Source of the DNA: Clostridiales bacterium
GTDB lineage: Bacteria > Bacillota > Clostridia > Lachnospirales > Lachnospiraceae
Length of the DNA: 64,000 nt
Assembly (NCBI GenBank): GCA_020859985.1
Contig: JAJBVD010000027.1
Span: forward strand, 15,252 to 79,251
Direction: 5' to 3'
Positions 30,156 through 39,270 of this stretch are shown piece after piece (positions within the stretch are counted from its first letter, which is position 1; the number at the start of each line of letters is the position of its first letter). The notes below the pieces were generated by a model. It searched no databases. It had not been told where the DNA came from and worked only from the letters and a program-made list of their open reading frames with translations. The translations under genes were made by a program, and so were the position numbers.

Positions 30156-30653
30156 TCATTCTTCATGCGCACATTCTTCAAGCGGCTCCATATCATGTTC
30201 TTTCAGCAGGCAGTTCACACTGTCTATATCGCTCATCCCCCGATTGAATGCGATCATCAGAACCGCATCTCTGGACACGCGGGAATAGAGTTCTGACATC
30301 CCGTAAAGTTTTAAGGCGCGCTGTGTCTCTTTTAAGGAAAATTCACCCGCAAAGCAAAAACGGAGAATATAATCTCTGCGAAGAGTGTTCTTAGTCTGTC
30401 CAATCAGCCGGTAACCATATTGTTCCGGAATATCCGCCCTACGGAAGATATCCTGTTGTGATATCTTTTTTTCTTTAAATTTCGTCCGCATATACGCGGC
30501 AAAGGGGCGGTCGGAATCCACAAGGTTTTCCGCCTGTGTTTCCAGATATGTATTGATTTGATCAGGTTCTGTCTTTTCCAGAATAGAATCGAGTCCGGTG
30601 GTTGAATCCTTGAACATCTGTTGTTTCCTCCGTTTTGCTGCTAAGATATTCAC
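30156..30653 (-). CDS. HTH-like/XRE-type small protein adjacent to the kinase
   Basis: 'MRTKFKEKKISQQDIFRRADIPEQYGYRLIGQTKNTLRRDYILRFCFAGEFSLKETQRALKLYGMSELYSR'. Confidence 0.7.
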   Translation of the reverse strand: MNILAAKRRKQQMFKDSTTGLDSILEKTEPDQINTYLETQAENLVDSDRPFAAYMRTKFKEKKISQQDIFRRADIPEQYGYRLIGQTKNTLRRDYILRFCFAGEFSLKETQRALKLYGMSELYSRVSRDAVLMIAFNRGMSDIDSVNCLLKEHDMEPLEECAHEE

Positions 30654-30790
30654 AGAGTACCTTATGTCCGTACTTGCACAACAAGTATGGAAGAAAGCCG
30701 CGCCTTATGTAAAGCACAGCTTTTCATGCACGGCTTTCACTGTACCACAGAATACGGAGTTTCACAAGACGAAATCGTTTATGGTGTGTC

Positions 30791-31669
30791 TCAATTTTGC
30801 TGCAAAATCGGTCTCACTGCCTCACAAATCTCATCAAAATAAATCTGGCACGTTCCTCCAAAAATCTGCACCGGCACTGGCTGCTCCATCCCATAAATAA
30901 AAGTGCGGCAGCTCATATCCGTCCTGTTTCCGTCTATCTCGTTTCCGTCTGTACTGTTTGCGCCTGCCTCATTTACATCTACTCTGGTTTCACCTGTAGC
31001 GTCATACACGATCACTTTTTCCTGTTCCAAATCGACAAGCCAATACTCCCGCACACCCGCGTTGAGATACTTCCTAAGCTTCACCGTTCTGTCCTTGCGG
31101 GCAGTCGAGTCTGACAAAATCTCAATCACAAAATCGGGAGCACCATAAACGCAGCGCTTATGAATCTTATCTTTGTTACATACTACCAGAACATCCGGCT
31201 GCAGCATCGTCTTATCATCGCAATCCAACTGCACATCAACCGGCGCGTACATTACACGGCACTTTCCTTTTTGAGCCTTTATAAAGTTCCCAAGCTGCAT
31301 ACTGATTTCAAAGCCTGCAATCTGATGTGTGGTATAAGGTGCCGCCATATCATAAAATACACCGTCAATCAGCTCAACTCGCTGTTCATCCGGCAGCGCA
31401 TAGTAATCCTCCAGCGTGTATTCCCCCTGACGGTCGTAGGAATGAACTGCGTACTGCAGCGCTGCTTCCCCTAATACATCTTCCGCAGAAATTTCTTCCG
31501 TTCTCTGATATACGGCAGAAATCTGGTCTTTCTGCGAATTTACGTTCTTCTGCAGATCCATGTTCTTCTGCAGATCCATGTTCTTCTGCAGATCCATGTC
31601 CTTCTGCGGATTCATGTCCTTCTGGCCTTCCTGCGTTTTCGACATTTCCAATCTTCTGTTATCGTTCAT
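30791..31669 (-). CDS. Uma2 family endonuclease (DUF820) with N-terminal hexapeptide repeats
   Basis: 'YTLEDYYALPDEQRVELIDGVFYDMAAPYTTHQIAGFEISMQLGNFIKAQKGKCRVMYAPVDVQLDCDDKTMLQPDVLVVCN...GAPDFVIEILSDSTARKDRTVKLRKYLNAGVREYWLVDLEQEKVIVY'. Confidence 0.92.
   Translation of the reverse strand: MNDNRRLEMSKTQEGQKDMNPQKDMDLQKNMDLQKNMDLQKNVNSQKDQISAVYQRTEEISAEDVLGEAALQYAVHSYDRQGEYTLEDYYALPDEQRVELIDGVFYDMAAPYTTHQIAGFEISMQLGNFIKAQKGKCRVMYAPVDVQLDCDDKTMLQPDVLVVCNKDKIHKRCVYGAPDFVIEILSDSTARKDRTVKLRKYLNAGVREYWLVDLEQEKVIVYDATGETRVDVNEAGANSTDGNEIDGNRTDMSCRTFIYGMEQPVPVQIFGGTCQIYFDEICEAVRPILQQN
31527..31634 (-). repeat. 18-bp coding tandem repeat (about 6 units, MDLQKN-type)
   Basis: ttcttctgcagatccatg units at 31545, 31563, 31581 plus degenerate flanking units. 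Confidence 0.9.
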
Positions 31670-32179
31670 CCGGTATCCTCCTGTTTTTTATTTTGCTCTC
31701 TATCTTTTCAGTCCATCCCCCGGACGCTTTCTTTTGTTTGTAAATGCATATTATCACATAACTATTCTTGAGTCAATAGGTTCCATACCATTTTTTCATT
31801 GTATTTCAAATGTAATATTAGCATCATTATATTTGTAAACAGCAGCATATTTTTCTTTCCCGAACGCTTCTTCCTTAAATCCTGTACTTCCAGAAAAATT
31901 ATTACTCAAATAACCATTTTTCGCCATTTTCACTCGATTTTCCATCTGATTTAAGCATCGTCAGTGTATAAAACCATTTCCGCCTCTGCTTCAGTTTATT
32001 TACATGCGTAAAGATTTTTCTTTGCTTTAAGTCTTCTCTTTTTGGAATGCCTGTCATGTATGCGCCGACAATCGTCTCATCAGTATGATCCTGTTGTTTT
32101 CTGTTGTTGCAAACTTTTCTATTATTTTTATATAATATTTATTACCAAATACAAAATTATGATATAATATAAAAAACAG

Positions 32180-32503
32180 ATGACGGAGGATTTTCAGGCC
32201 ATGGCAGGTAAGAATGAATATCTTGATGAAGCGTACAATACGCTTTTGGAACTGAGCGCCGACGAGAAGAAACGTCTGGAATACGAGGCTCGCGAAAAAG
32301 CACTCCGTGATTACAATTTCGGCATGAATTGCGCGAGAAAAGAAGGGGAACAGGTCGGCGAAGAGCGTGGTACTAAGAAAAAAGAGAAAGAGCTTATTCT
32401 GAGCTGGAGCGCCAATGGACGCAGCATTTCTGAGATAGCGGTGCTTTTGAGTCTCACTGATGACGACGTACTTCGGATTTTAGAAGAAAGCAAAAAAGAT
32501 TAA
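32180..32503 (+). pseudogene. C-terminal remnant of an Rpn/PD-(D/E)XK-family transposase-like protein
   Basis: 'YLDEAYNTLLELSADEKKRLEYEAREKALRDYNFGMNCARKEGEQVGEERG... LILSWSANGRSISEIAVLLSLTDDDVLRILEE' resembles the Rpn-family C-terminus; the nuclease part is absent upstream. Confidence 0.65.
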
Positions 32504-32512
32504 TATCAAAAG

Positions 32513-32550
32513 CAGGCGGGCCACGCCCCGCCTGTTTGTTTGCTCTTTTT
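32513..32550 (+). terminator. Rho-independent terminator
   Basis: CAGGCGGG-ccacg-CCCCGCCTG followed by a T-rich tract. Confidence 0.75.
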
Positions 32551-32580
32551 TGGTTTTTTACGCATCCTTTTTGCGTTCCA

Positions 32581-33615
32581 TCAGATTTTATAAATCTCCT
32601 CCGCGTTGCCATGCAGCATCAGCTCTTTTTCCTCGTCTGTGACGTCGAGCGCACGCACGAAAGCCGGACCGTCGGTCAGCCATTCTTTGCGGACCGGATA
32701 AGAGGTTCCCCAGATGATATGGTCGGCGCCGAGCACCTTCACCGCGCATTCCAGCTGGGTCTTGCCCCATGGCTGTGCGTGAGACATTTCGAAGTAGATG
32801 TGCTCGCGGAAGCGCGCCGCCGTCTCGCCGCCGTCGGATTTAAAGCGGCTGACGTCCTCGGTCTTTTTCGCCTGCTGCGGGAACATCATGTTGGCGATGG
32901 CAAAGAAGCCGCCTCCGAGCATGGAGTGCACCATTTTGATGTTCGGATATTTGATGAACAGGTCGCTGAACACTTCGCGGCCAACGGCCAGCCCCTGGTC
33001 AACGCAGCGGCCATAGGAACGCCTTACGTTGTTGTACGCAAGGAAAGACTGCGGTTCTGCCGGAATCGGAGTATGATGGACGTATACGTTCATCTGCAGT
33101 TCGTTGATCTTCGCAAAAAACGCAGAAAAACGCTCATCGTCAAGGTATGCGTCGCCGTAATGCGCGCTGACCTGAACGCCATTCATGCCGAGTTCGTTTT
33201 TGCAGCGCTCCAGCTCCGCAAGGCTCTCCGGCGTCCCGTAGGGCGGAACAACCGCCAGCGGAATCAGTCTGCCGCCGCTTTTTTGTGCGTAGTCGTACAT
33301 GCCGTCGTTAAACATCTTACAGAAATCTAAACCCATCCATTCGTGGCAGCCAGGCACTTTTAGGATTGCCTTGTCCACGCCTGCGGCGTCCAGATCGGCC
33401 AGCTGGCTCTCCAGCACGTAGTCGCCCTGTACATAGTTCAAATTCGGACTGCCCTCCGGTTTTTCGAGAACGACCTGTTTTTTTCCATTTGTTCCCGGAA
33501 TCTCTTCACAGCGGCCGACCCAGCCGAATTTTGTCTCGCCCAGAAAACGCTCCATCAGCGCGTCGTCTGTAAAAAGCTGTTCCGGAACCCAGTATAAATT
33601 TGCGTCAATTACCAT
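32581..33615 (-). CDS. Amidohydrolase family (TIM-barrel metal-dependent hydrolase)
   Basis: 'QLADLDAAGVDKAILKVPGCHEWMGLDFCKMFNDGMYDYAQK', 'NVYVHHTPIP', 'FIKYPNIKMVHSMLGGGFFAIANM', 'ADHIIWGTSYPVR'. Confidence 0.8.
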   Translation of the reverse strand: MVIDANLYWVPEQLFTDDALMERFLGETKFGWVGRCEEIPGTNGKKQVVLEKPEGSPNLNYVQGDYVLESQLADLDAAGVDKAILKVPGCHEWMGLDFCKMFNDGMYDYAQKSGGRLIPLAVVPPYGTPESLAELERCKNELGMNGVQVSAHYGDAYLDDERFSAFFAKINELQMNVYVHHTPIPAEPQSFLAYNNVRRSYGRCVDQGLAVGREVFSDLFIKYPNIKMVHSMLGGGFFAIANMMFPQQAKKTEDVSRFKSDGGETAARFREHIYFEMSHAQPWGKTQLECAVKVLGADHIIWGTSYPVRKEWLTDGPAFVRALDVTDEEKELMLHGNAEEIYKI

Positions 33616-33957
33616 TTCTGGTGCCTTCCTTTCTTGCGCATATCCGGTGTATGCACGCTGCCATAATCCCGCAGTAGTTTCTGCATATCAGACAGAGCCT
33701 TTCACCCACATGCGCACTCTCGTACGCTCTCCTGCATTTTAGTCAACTCACAGGATATATTTTAATAAAATTATCATACTTCACTATCGTGATACTGCTC
33801 AAGCATTTATTTGGAAACGCTTCTTTCCATTTCCGAAACCAAGCGCATGAAAACCGCCGAACTTCTGCAAGACACAATCAGGATCAAACGACCAGTCTCC
33901 CCTGTTTGTTGTTACATACCTATGGATGCAGCTTTCCCGGCAATTCCGGTTACATAC

Positions 33958-35520
33958 TTACGAGTGCAGTTCCTCCAGCATCTCCACTGCCCGCCCTGCG
34001 AGCATTTCTGCCGCACCGCGCCCAAACGGGGAGTTCTGCGCCTCGTAGCAGCTGCGGTCGTAGGCTCCGGTGTCTGCCATGTACTTGGATGCACCGTTCA
34101 CCAGTGTGCAGATAAGAGTTGTGTCAAATGCGGACTGTTCCATGATGTCCGCCGCCGTGCGGCAGGTCAGCTCCGGCTTCACGCCCAGCAGGGCGATATT
34201 GCCAATGCGGATGCCCTCAATCTCGCTCTCACTCTCTCCGTCCGGTTCGTATATGGCGTTTCTGATCGGGCGCAGGCTGTGAAGGTCGCGGTTCATATGC
34301 TTTGCAGGCACGGTCAGCGTTGCGGAAATCGTCCGGATCGATAAAGTATCCTGATCCGTGGCCCGATTGCTGTCCTGATCTGTGTCCTGACCTGCGTTCC
34401 GATTGCTGTCCTGATCTGTGTTCCGACCTGTGTCCTGACCCACGCCCTGCTCTGCGTCCCGATCACAGGCAATTGCCTGCGCGATTTCCAGAATGCTGTC
34501 TTTCAGTCTGTCAGAAAGGCGGTCGCAGACCGCAAAGCCTGCTTCATGCAGATCTGTGCGGATTTTCTCTCCGTTTTCGAATGTCTCGTTCACTGCTTTT
34601 TCAACGGGAGCCTGATCCGCCGCCGCGCCGATTAAAAACATCACGACCGGAGTATTCACATTTGCTTTTTTCGTGCTGTCAGCATTCGTCTCGATGCCCT
34701 GAGCCTCTGTTTGAACAGTTTTTTCCGCATTTCCATATTTCTGCTCTAATATCCATTCTGCCTTCCGGCATGCGTTTCCGGCGATGTCGGATGTCACCGG
34801 CTTTTTGCCGTCTGTCAGTTCGGACTGATCCATCACGGAGGACTGAATGGCGAAATGGCTGATCAGGGCGATGGGGTTCCCATCCAGATCATTGAGGCGA
34901 AGCACAGTCACGGTCCGGTTCGTCGGGCCGTCGCCGTTTGTGCCGATCCACCAGCCGTCTGCCAGCTCGATGTCCCGGTTCGCAACGATTCCGCATTCAC
35001 CGGTGCCAACGCCAAGACGGGCCGGACGCAACTGCTCCACCGCGTCCGCTGCCGCGCCGACTGCCGCGTTCTGCAGAGCCTCACGGTATTGCTTTTTCAG
35101 CCCAATCTCTTTTTCCGACTTCATCATATGATCCGGCAGAAGATGCGGAGAGGAAAAGGAGTGCGTCACACACACCCAGATATTTGTCTCTTTTACGCCT
35201 GTTTTCTCCGCAATCAGAGAGCGGATTGCCGCTGTCTCTTCGCCTGGCATGGAGGTAATTTCCAGGGAGACAAGTATGATCGTCTCCTCACCCGACACTG
35301 GCATATTCCCATCGCAGTTCATGAAAGCAGCACTGCCCGATTTCTGTTCTGCTGCATTACTGCTCCCGTTGCTTTCTGAGCACCCGCTGCGAATCGCCAC
35401 TGCCCTTGCGTGGATCGGGTCATGGATCAATCCGAAATTCTCAACCGCCAGATAGTCCTGCGGGATCTCGATCACCCGCCTGCCTGCTCCTGCCTGTAAT
35501 CCTGCTTCCATATTATGCAC
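33958..35520 (-). CDS. Neutral/alkaline ceramidase-like N-terminal domain protein with internal low-complexity repeat
   Basis: 'AVENFGLIHDPIHARAVAIRSG', 'WVCVTHSFSSPHLLPDHM', 'NDLDGNPIALISHFAIQSSVMDQSE', 'DIAGNACRKAEWILEQKYG', 'FLIGAAADQAPVEKA'. Confidence 0.6.
   Translation of the reverse strand: MHNMEAGLQAGAGRRVIEIPQDYLAVENFGLIHDPIHARAVAIRSGCSESNGSSNAAEQKSGSAAFMNCDGNMPVSGEETIILVSLEITSMPGEETAAIRSLIAEKTGVKETNIWVCVTHSFSSPHLLPDHMMKSEKEIGLKKQYREALQNAAVGAAADAVEQLRPARLGVGTGECGIVANRDIELADGWWIGTNGDGPTNRTVTVLRLNDLDGNPIALISHFAIQSSVMDQSELTDGKKPVTSDIAGNACRKAEWILEQKYGNAEKTVQTEAQGIETNADSTKKANVNTPVVMFLIGAAADQAPVEKAVNETFENGEKIRTDLHEAGFAVCDRLSDRLKDSILEIAQAIACDRDAEQGVGQDTGRNTDQDSNRNAGQDTDQDSNRATDQDTLSIRTISATLTVPAKHMNRDLHSLRPIRNAIYEPDGESESEIEGIRIGNIALLGVKPELTCRTAADIMEQSAFDTTLICTLVNGASKYMADTGAYDRSCYEAQNSPFGRGAAEMLAGRAVEMLEELHS
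34350..34465 (-). repeat. 36-bp-type coding tandem repeat (DQDSNRNAGQDT)
   Basis: ccgattgctgtcctgatctgtgt[ct]c[ct]gacctg repeated inside ORF 33958..35520. Confidence 0.8.
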
Positions 35521-35733
35521 CCCTTTCTATATCATACTCTTTTGTCGTTTGAATCGTATGATGATACTATCCAAAAATCTCTAACGCTGCTATTATCCCG
35601 GTTTTCGATAAAATGAATGCTGTACTGTCCCATCCGCCCACAGGATACTTTTGCCCGTTTTATCTCTTCAAATTTCGGCGTCTGCCATCTGCAAAATCCG
35701 GTCAGATCAGTCCTGCGCTGCTCACTGCAAACA

Positions 35734-36165
35734 TCACCACGCCAGCAGCGCGCTGCACATCGCCTCAGTCGAATCCACGCTCTCGTAGTTGAACACGCAC
35801 ACTGCGCCGTCTGTCGTAGTCAGAACGATATAGCTTTCCACAGACTGTTTGATGCACAGCGTGTACTGCCCCCAGTCCTCATTCTCCCAGGTGCCGACGA
35901 TATATTTTTTCTCAGAAATGCTTTCTACGGCATCCCCCATCGTAAATGTCGTCACAAGCTCGGCCGACTGAATATCATCCTTTGAAAACTGCACCACCGC
36001 CTCGTCTTCATATATGATGGTAAATACCTCGTCCTCAATCTCCACCGCCACCGTGGTGGATTTAAAAATGCCGAGCGCGTTCACAATCGCCACAATCACA
36101 ATGACCCCGACCAGAATTTTCAACATATTCATCAGGCCCTGATGTTTTTCTGCAAAGTCACCCAT
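35734..36165 (-). CDS. Hypothetical membrane-anchored protein
   Basis: 143 aa with one N-terminal TM helix (MLKILVGVIVIVAIVNALGIF). Confidence 0.5.
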   Translation of the reverse strand: MGDFAEKHQGLMNMLKILVGVIVIVAIVNALGIFKSTTVAVEIEDEVFTIIYEDEAVVQFSKDDIQSAELVTTFTMGDAVESISEKKYIVGTWENEDWGQYTLCIKQSVESYIVLTTTDGAVCVFNYESVDSTEAMCSALLAW

Positions 36166-36305
36166 ATGTTTCCTTTCTCCTGCCAGACATCCGACATTCT
36201 TTTCGATGCGGGCGGTAAAATAACTGCACCCTGTTACTATTATCCGCCCTGCCTCGCTGCTGGTTCCTGCCTAATTCTCCGTAAGCGCAAGTCAAATAGT
36301 CCATA

Positions 36306-37205
36306 CTACAGCATCGTCTTATCATAGGAAAACTGATAGCCCCTGTACACGACGTCCACCATGTTGGGATTCTCCTTGAAAAATCCGGCTTTCGGGACAT
36401 CCGCGCTGTGCGGGAACTGACAGTCATAAATAATATGACCCTCGGCGTCCCGCTCATCCTCCATCGGCGGACGGTTCCCGCTCGGGCGCGCCTTTTCAAG
36501 TTCTTCTCCATCCAGAATTTTACAGGCGGCCTCATGAAAGATCTCCAGCGCATCATCCGCCACCTTCTGCGCACCGCCGTAGACAGCGTCAAATTCATCT
36601 TTGTGGACAAGCAGCTTTTCCAGATCATTTTTCCATTTGCTGACGGTGTCATTGAGTGTCTTGCCGTGTCCCATGATCTCGTCGCCGGTGAAGAGAAGCC
36701 GGTGCGTCCGGTCGAGAATCGCGATCCCATCCGCGGTATGATCGCCGATGCGGATAATCTCCAGCTCACGGCCTTTTAAGGGAATGATGTCTCCGTCGCC
36801 GACCACCGTTTTCGGATAATCGGGTTCCGGAAACGTGATCCCGTCAAAGCTCGGGTAGGGAATGGAAGCCAGATCAAGCGCCTCTTTCCCCATGTACGCC
36901 ATATCAAAATAAAAATTGTTTGCGGTATGATCGAAATGATGGTGGGTGTTGATCACCCAGGGAACCGGCTTCCCGCAGAGTTTTTCAAGATATTCCCTTA
37001 AATTGCCCGCGCCGTATCCGGTATCAATCGCCACACCGGCCTCCTCCCCGACCAGCAGATAATGATAATCGCCTGAGCTCATGATCTGCCAGGTGTTCTC
37101 ATCGATCTGTATCGCCTCGTAATAGGGAACATCCATTGGAGTCAGAATGCCATCCTTATGGCGGATCAGAATGTCATGTTTTGGAGAAAAATCAATCGCG
37201 TTCAT
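36306..37205 (-). CDS. MBL-fold metallo-hydrolase
   Basis: 'VINTHHHFDHTANNFYF', 'IRIGDHTADGIAILDRTHRLLFTGDEIMGHG'; start at MNAIDFSPKHD. Confidence 0.88.
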   Translation of the reverse strand: MNAIDFSPKHDILIRHKDGILTPMDVPYYEAIQIDENTWQIMSSGDYHYLLVGEEAGVAIDTGYGAGNLREYLEKLCGKPVPWVINTHHHFDHTANNFYFDMAYMGKEALDLASIPYPSFDGITFPEPDYPKTVVGDGDIIPLKGRELEIIRIGDHTADGIAILDRTHRLLFTGDEIMGHGKTLNDTVSKWKNDLEKLLVHKDEFDAVYGGAQKVADDALEIFHEAACKILDGEELEKARPSGNRPPMEDERDAEGHIIYDCQFPHSADVPKAGFFKENPNMVDVVYRGYQFSYDKTML

Positions 37206-37313
37206 GTGTCCCTCCCGTTGCTTTTTTTGTCTATAAATGCTATAATACATCAATTCTTAATAATATTTTGTACAAACTGCTGAACAGGCAATTTTTCAAA
37301 AGGATGAATCCAT

Positions 37314-38279
37314 ATGTTAGAAAGCAGCGCCATAAAATATCTGAATGATTTTATCGCACTCGCCCATGCCGGCAATTACACGAAAGCCTGCGACCAGCTC
37401 TATCTCTCGAAGACTACCCTGACCAAACACATCAAAGATCTGGAAGCAAGCCTGGAGCATAAGCTCTTTGCCCTGTCCGGTCACAAGCTCGTGCTGACCG
37501 AGTTCGGCAAGCTTTTTCTGGGCTACGCCGAACGTTTTGCCGCGTTGGATGAGGAATATGAACATGCAAGGGCTTCCTTTGACGAGGACGTCTCGTCTGA
37601 GGTGCGCGTCGCCGTCTCGCTCCATATGAACTGCGATCACATGATGAATATGCTCTGGGATCATTTCGTCCCGTCGCATACGCAGTATCACCTCTCGACG
37701 ATTGAATATCAGGCAGGCGCACTTAGCCGTGAGGACCTGTTTGCCATGGGCTACGAGCTGGTGTTCGGTCTTTCCGCGAAACCGGACGATTCCTCGTATG
37801 GATGCTTTACCTGGGCGGAAAGCACCCTGGTCGCTCTTCTTCCGTTGTCGCATCCGCTTGCCGCGAAAAAGCAGATCCGTCTGCAGGAGCTCCGTGCAGA
37901 GTCCTTTGTCCTGCCTCCCAGAGACACCTCTCTGTACCGGCTGATCGTGGAAGTCTGTCAGGGAGCAGGATTTGACCCGCATGTCAACTTTACGATTCAG
38001 GGAAGCGCGAATCTGACGGAACTTGTATCCGGAAATGTCGGCATATCCATTTCCACTGCCAACGATATTCCCGAATGGGTTTACTCAAAAACGGTAGCGA
38101 TCGTGCCGCTTGATCCGCCGGTACCTGTTTACTTGAATCTATACTATCGCAATGACCGGACGCTGTCCCGGCCTGCACGCAGCTTTTTCGACTACGCGAA
38201 ACTCATTCACCGGGATCACACAATGGACATCCCTTATTACGGACCGGAGGCTGGAGTTGAAAACCCTTTTTTTAAATGA
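37314..38279 (+). CDS. LysR family transcriptional regulator
   Basis: 'LNDFIALAHAGNYTKACDQLYLSKTTLTKHIKDLEASLEHKLF' HTH; substrate-binding C-terminus. Confidence 0.9.
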   Translation: MLESSAIKYLNDFIALAHAGNYTKACDQLYLSKTTLTKHIKDLEASLEHKLFALSGHKLVLTEFGKLFLGYAERFAALDEEYEHARASFDEDVSSEVRVAVSLHMNCDHMMNMLWDHFVPSHTQYHLSTIEYQAGALSREDLFAMGYELVFGLSAKPDDSSYGCFTWAESTLVALLPLSHPLAAKKQIRLQELRAESFVLPPRDTSLYRLIVEVCQGAGFDPHVNFTIQGSANLTELVSGNVGISISTANDIPEWVYSKTVAIVPLDPPVPVYLNLYYRNDRTLSRPARSFFDYAKLIHRDHTMDIPYYGPEAGVENPFFK

Positions 38280-39144
38280 ATTTCTCGTCCTTGCGGACCA
38301 GCTGAATTTCTCCAATGCCGCGAAAAAGCTCGGCATCAATCAGTCTGCTCTCTCCCGCCACATCAAGCAGCTGGAGGAAGAGCTCGGTGTGCAGCTTTTC
38401 TCACGCACTACGCAGAAGATTGAACTGACGCCCTACGGCATCGCGTTTCTTCCGCATGCAATCTCCATTAAGGAGCATGAAAAAGCATTTGAACTTGCTG
38501 CGGATGCCATCCGCCGGGACACCGCGCACCGTATTTCCCTTGGGGTCTGCGGCTTTCCGGGATACTACGGCATCACCGCGCTTTTTTCCGAGTTTAAAAA
38601 TCAGTACCCGGAATCCATCATTGACGTAAGCATGGGCTCAACCGAGGAAATGCTCGGCCGTCTGCAGTCCGGCGTTCTGGATATCGCGTTTGTCCACGAT
38701 ACGGGCGGTCTCACCGAGGATTATACCATGATTCCGTACCGGGAGGACTATCTTTCTGTCAGCCTTCCGGCAAAACACCGGCTCGCGAAGGCGAAATCCC
38801 TGCGGCTGATCGATCTGAAAGACGAGGTCTTTTTCATCCGCCACAAGAAGGGTTCGACGCCCTGGAATTTTGAAGTTCAGGCGTTAAAAGACGCCGGTTT
38901 TACCCCAAAGCTCTCTTCCAGCAAAAACACCTGGGAGGATTCGGTCATCAACCGCTTCAACGAAGTCTCCCTTGTAAAACAGGGTCTGGCGGATAAGCTT
39001 CAGGGCAATGTCCATGTCGCCGTAGTTGATTTGGAGCCGCGCATCCACACAGACCTCTACCTGATCTACCCGGCAAACCGGCGGCTGACAAGCATCGTCA
39101 ATGCGTTTGTAAGCTATACCGCGGAGCATCGGCTCCCATTGTGA
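38257..39144 (+). CDS. LysR family transcriptional regulator (TTG start overlapping the upstream lysR)
   Basis: 'LKTLFLNEFLVLADQLNFSNAAKKLGINQSALSRHIKQLEEELGVQLFSRTTQKIELTPYG'; GGAGG upstream of TTG at 38257. Confidence 0.88.
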   Translation: MKTLFLNEFLVLADQLNFSNAAKKLGINQSALSRHIKQLEEELGVQLFSRTTQKIELTPYGIAFLPHAISIKEHEKAFELAADAIRRDTAHRISLGVCGFPGYYGITALFSEFKNQYPESIIDVSMGSTEEMLGRLQSGVLDIAFVHDTGGLTEDYTMIPYREDYLSVSLPAKHRLAKAKSLRLIDLKDEVFFIRHKKGSTPWNFEVQALKDAGFTPKLSSSKNTWEDSVINRFNEVSLVKQGLADKLQGNVHVAVVDLEPRIHTDLYLIYPANRRLTSIVNAFVSYTAEHRLPL

Positions 39145-39212
39145 AGATCTTGTTTCATCTATTTCAACGGATTATTTTTCTTTCCGTGATGTGCCGCATA
39201 TTCTGCGTAATT

Positions 39213-39251
39213 CCCCTGGCAGGATTGTTTATCCTGTCAGGGATTTTTTAC
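39213..39251 (+). terminator. Rho-independent terminator after the lysR pair
   Basis: CCCTGGCAGGAT-tgttt-ATCCTGTCAGGG-ATTTTTT. Confidence 0.85.
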
Positions 39252-39270
39252 TTTACAGGGAACTTCGATT

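Noticed and set aside
33912-35455. Multiple plus-strand ORFs over the ceramidase-like gene
   Set aside because: All antisense to a long minus-strand ORF with family-like sequence; low-complexity Cys/Pro/Arg composition.
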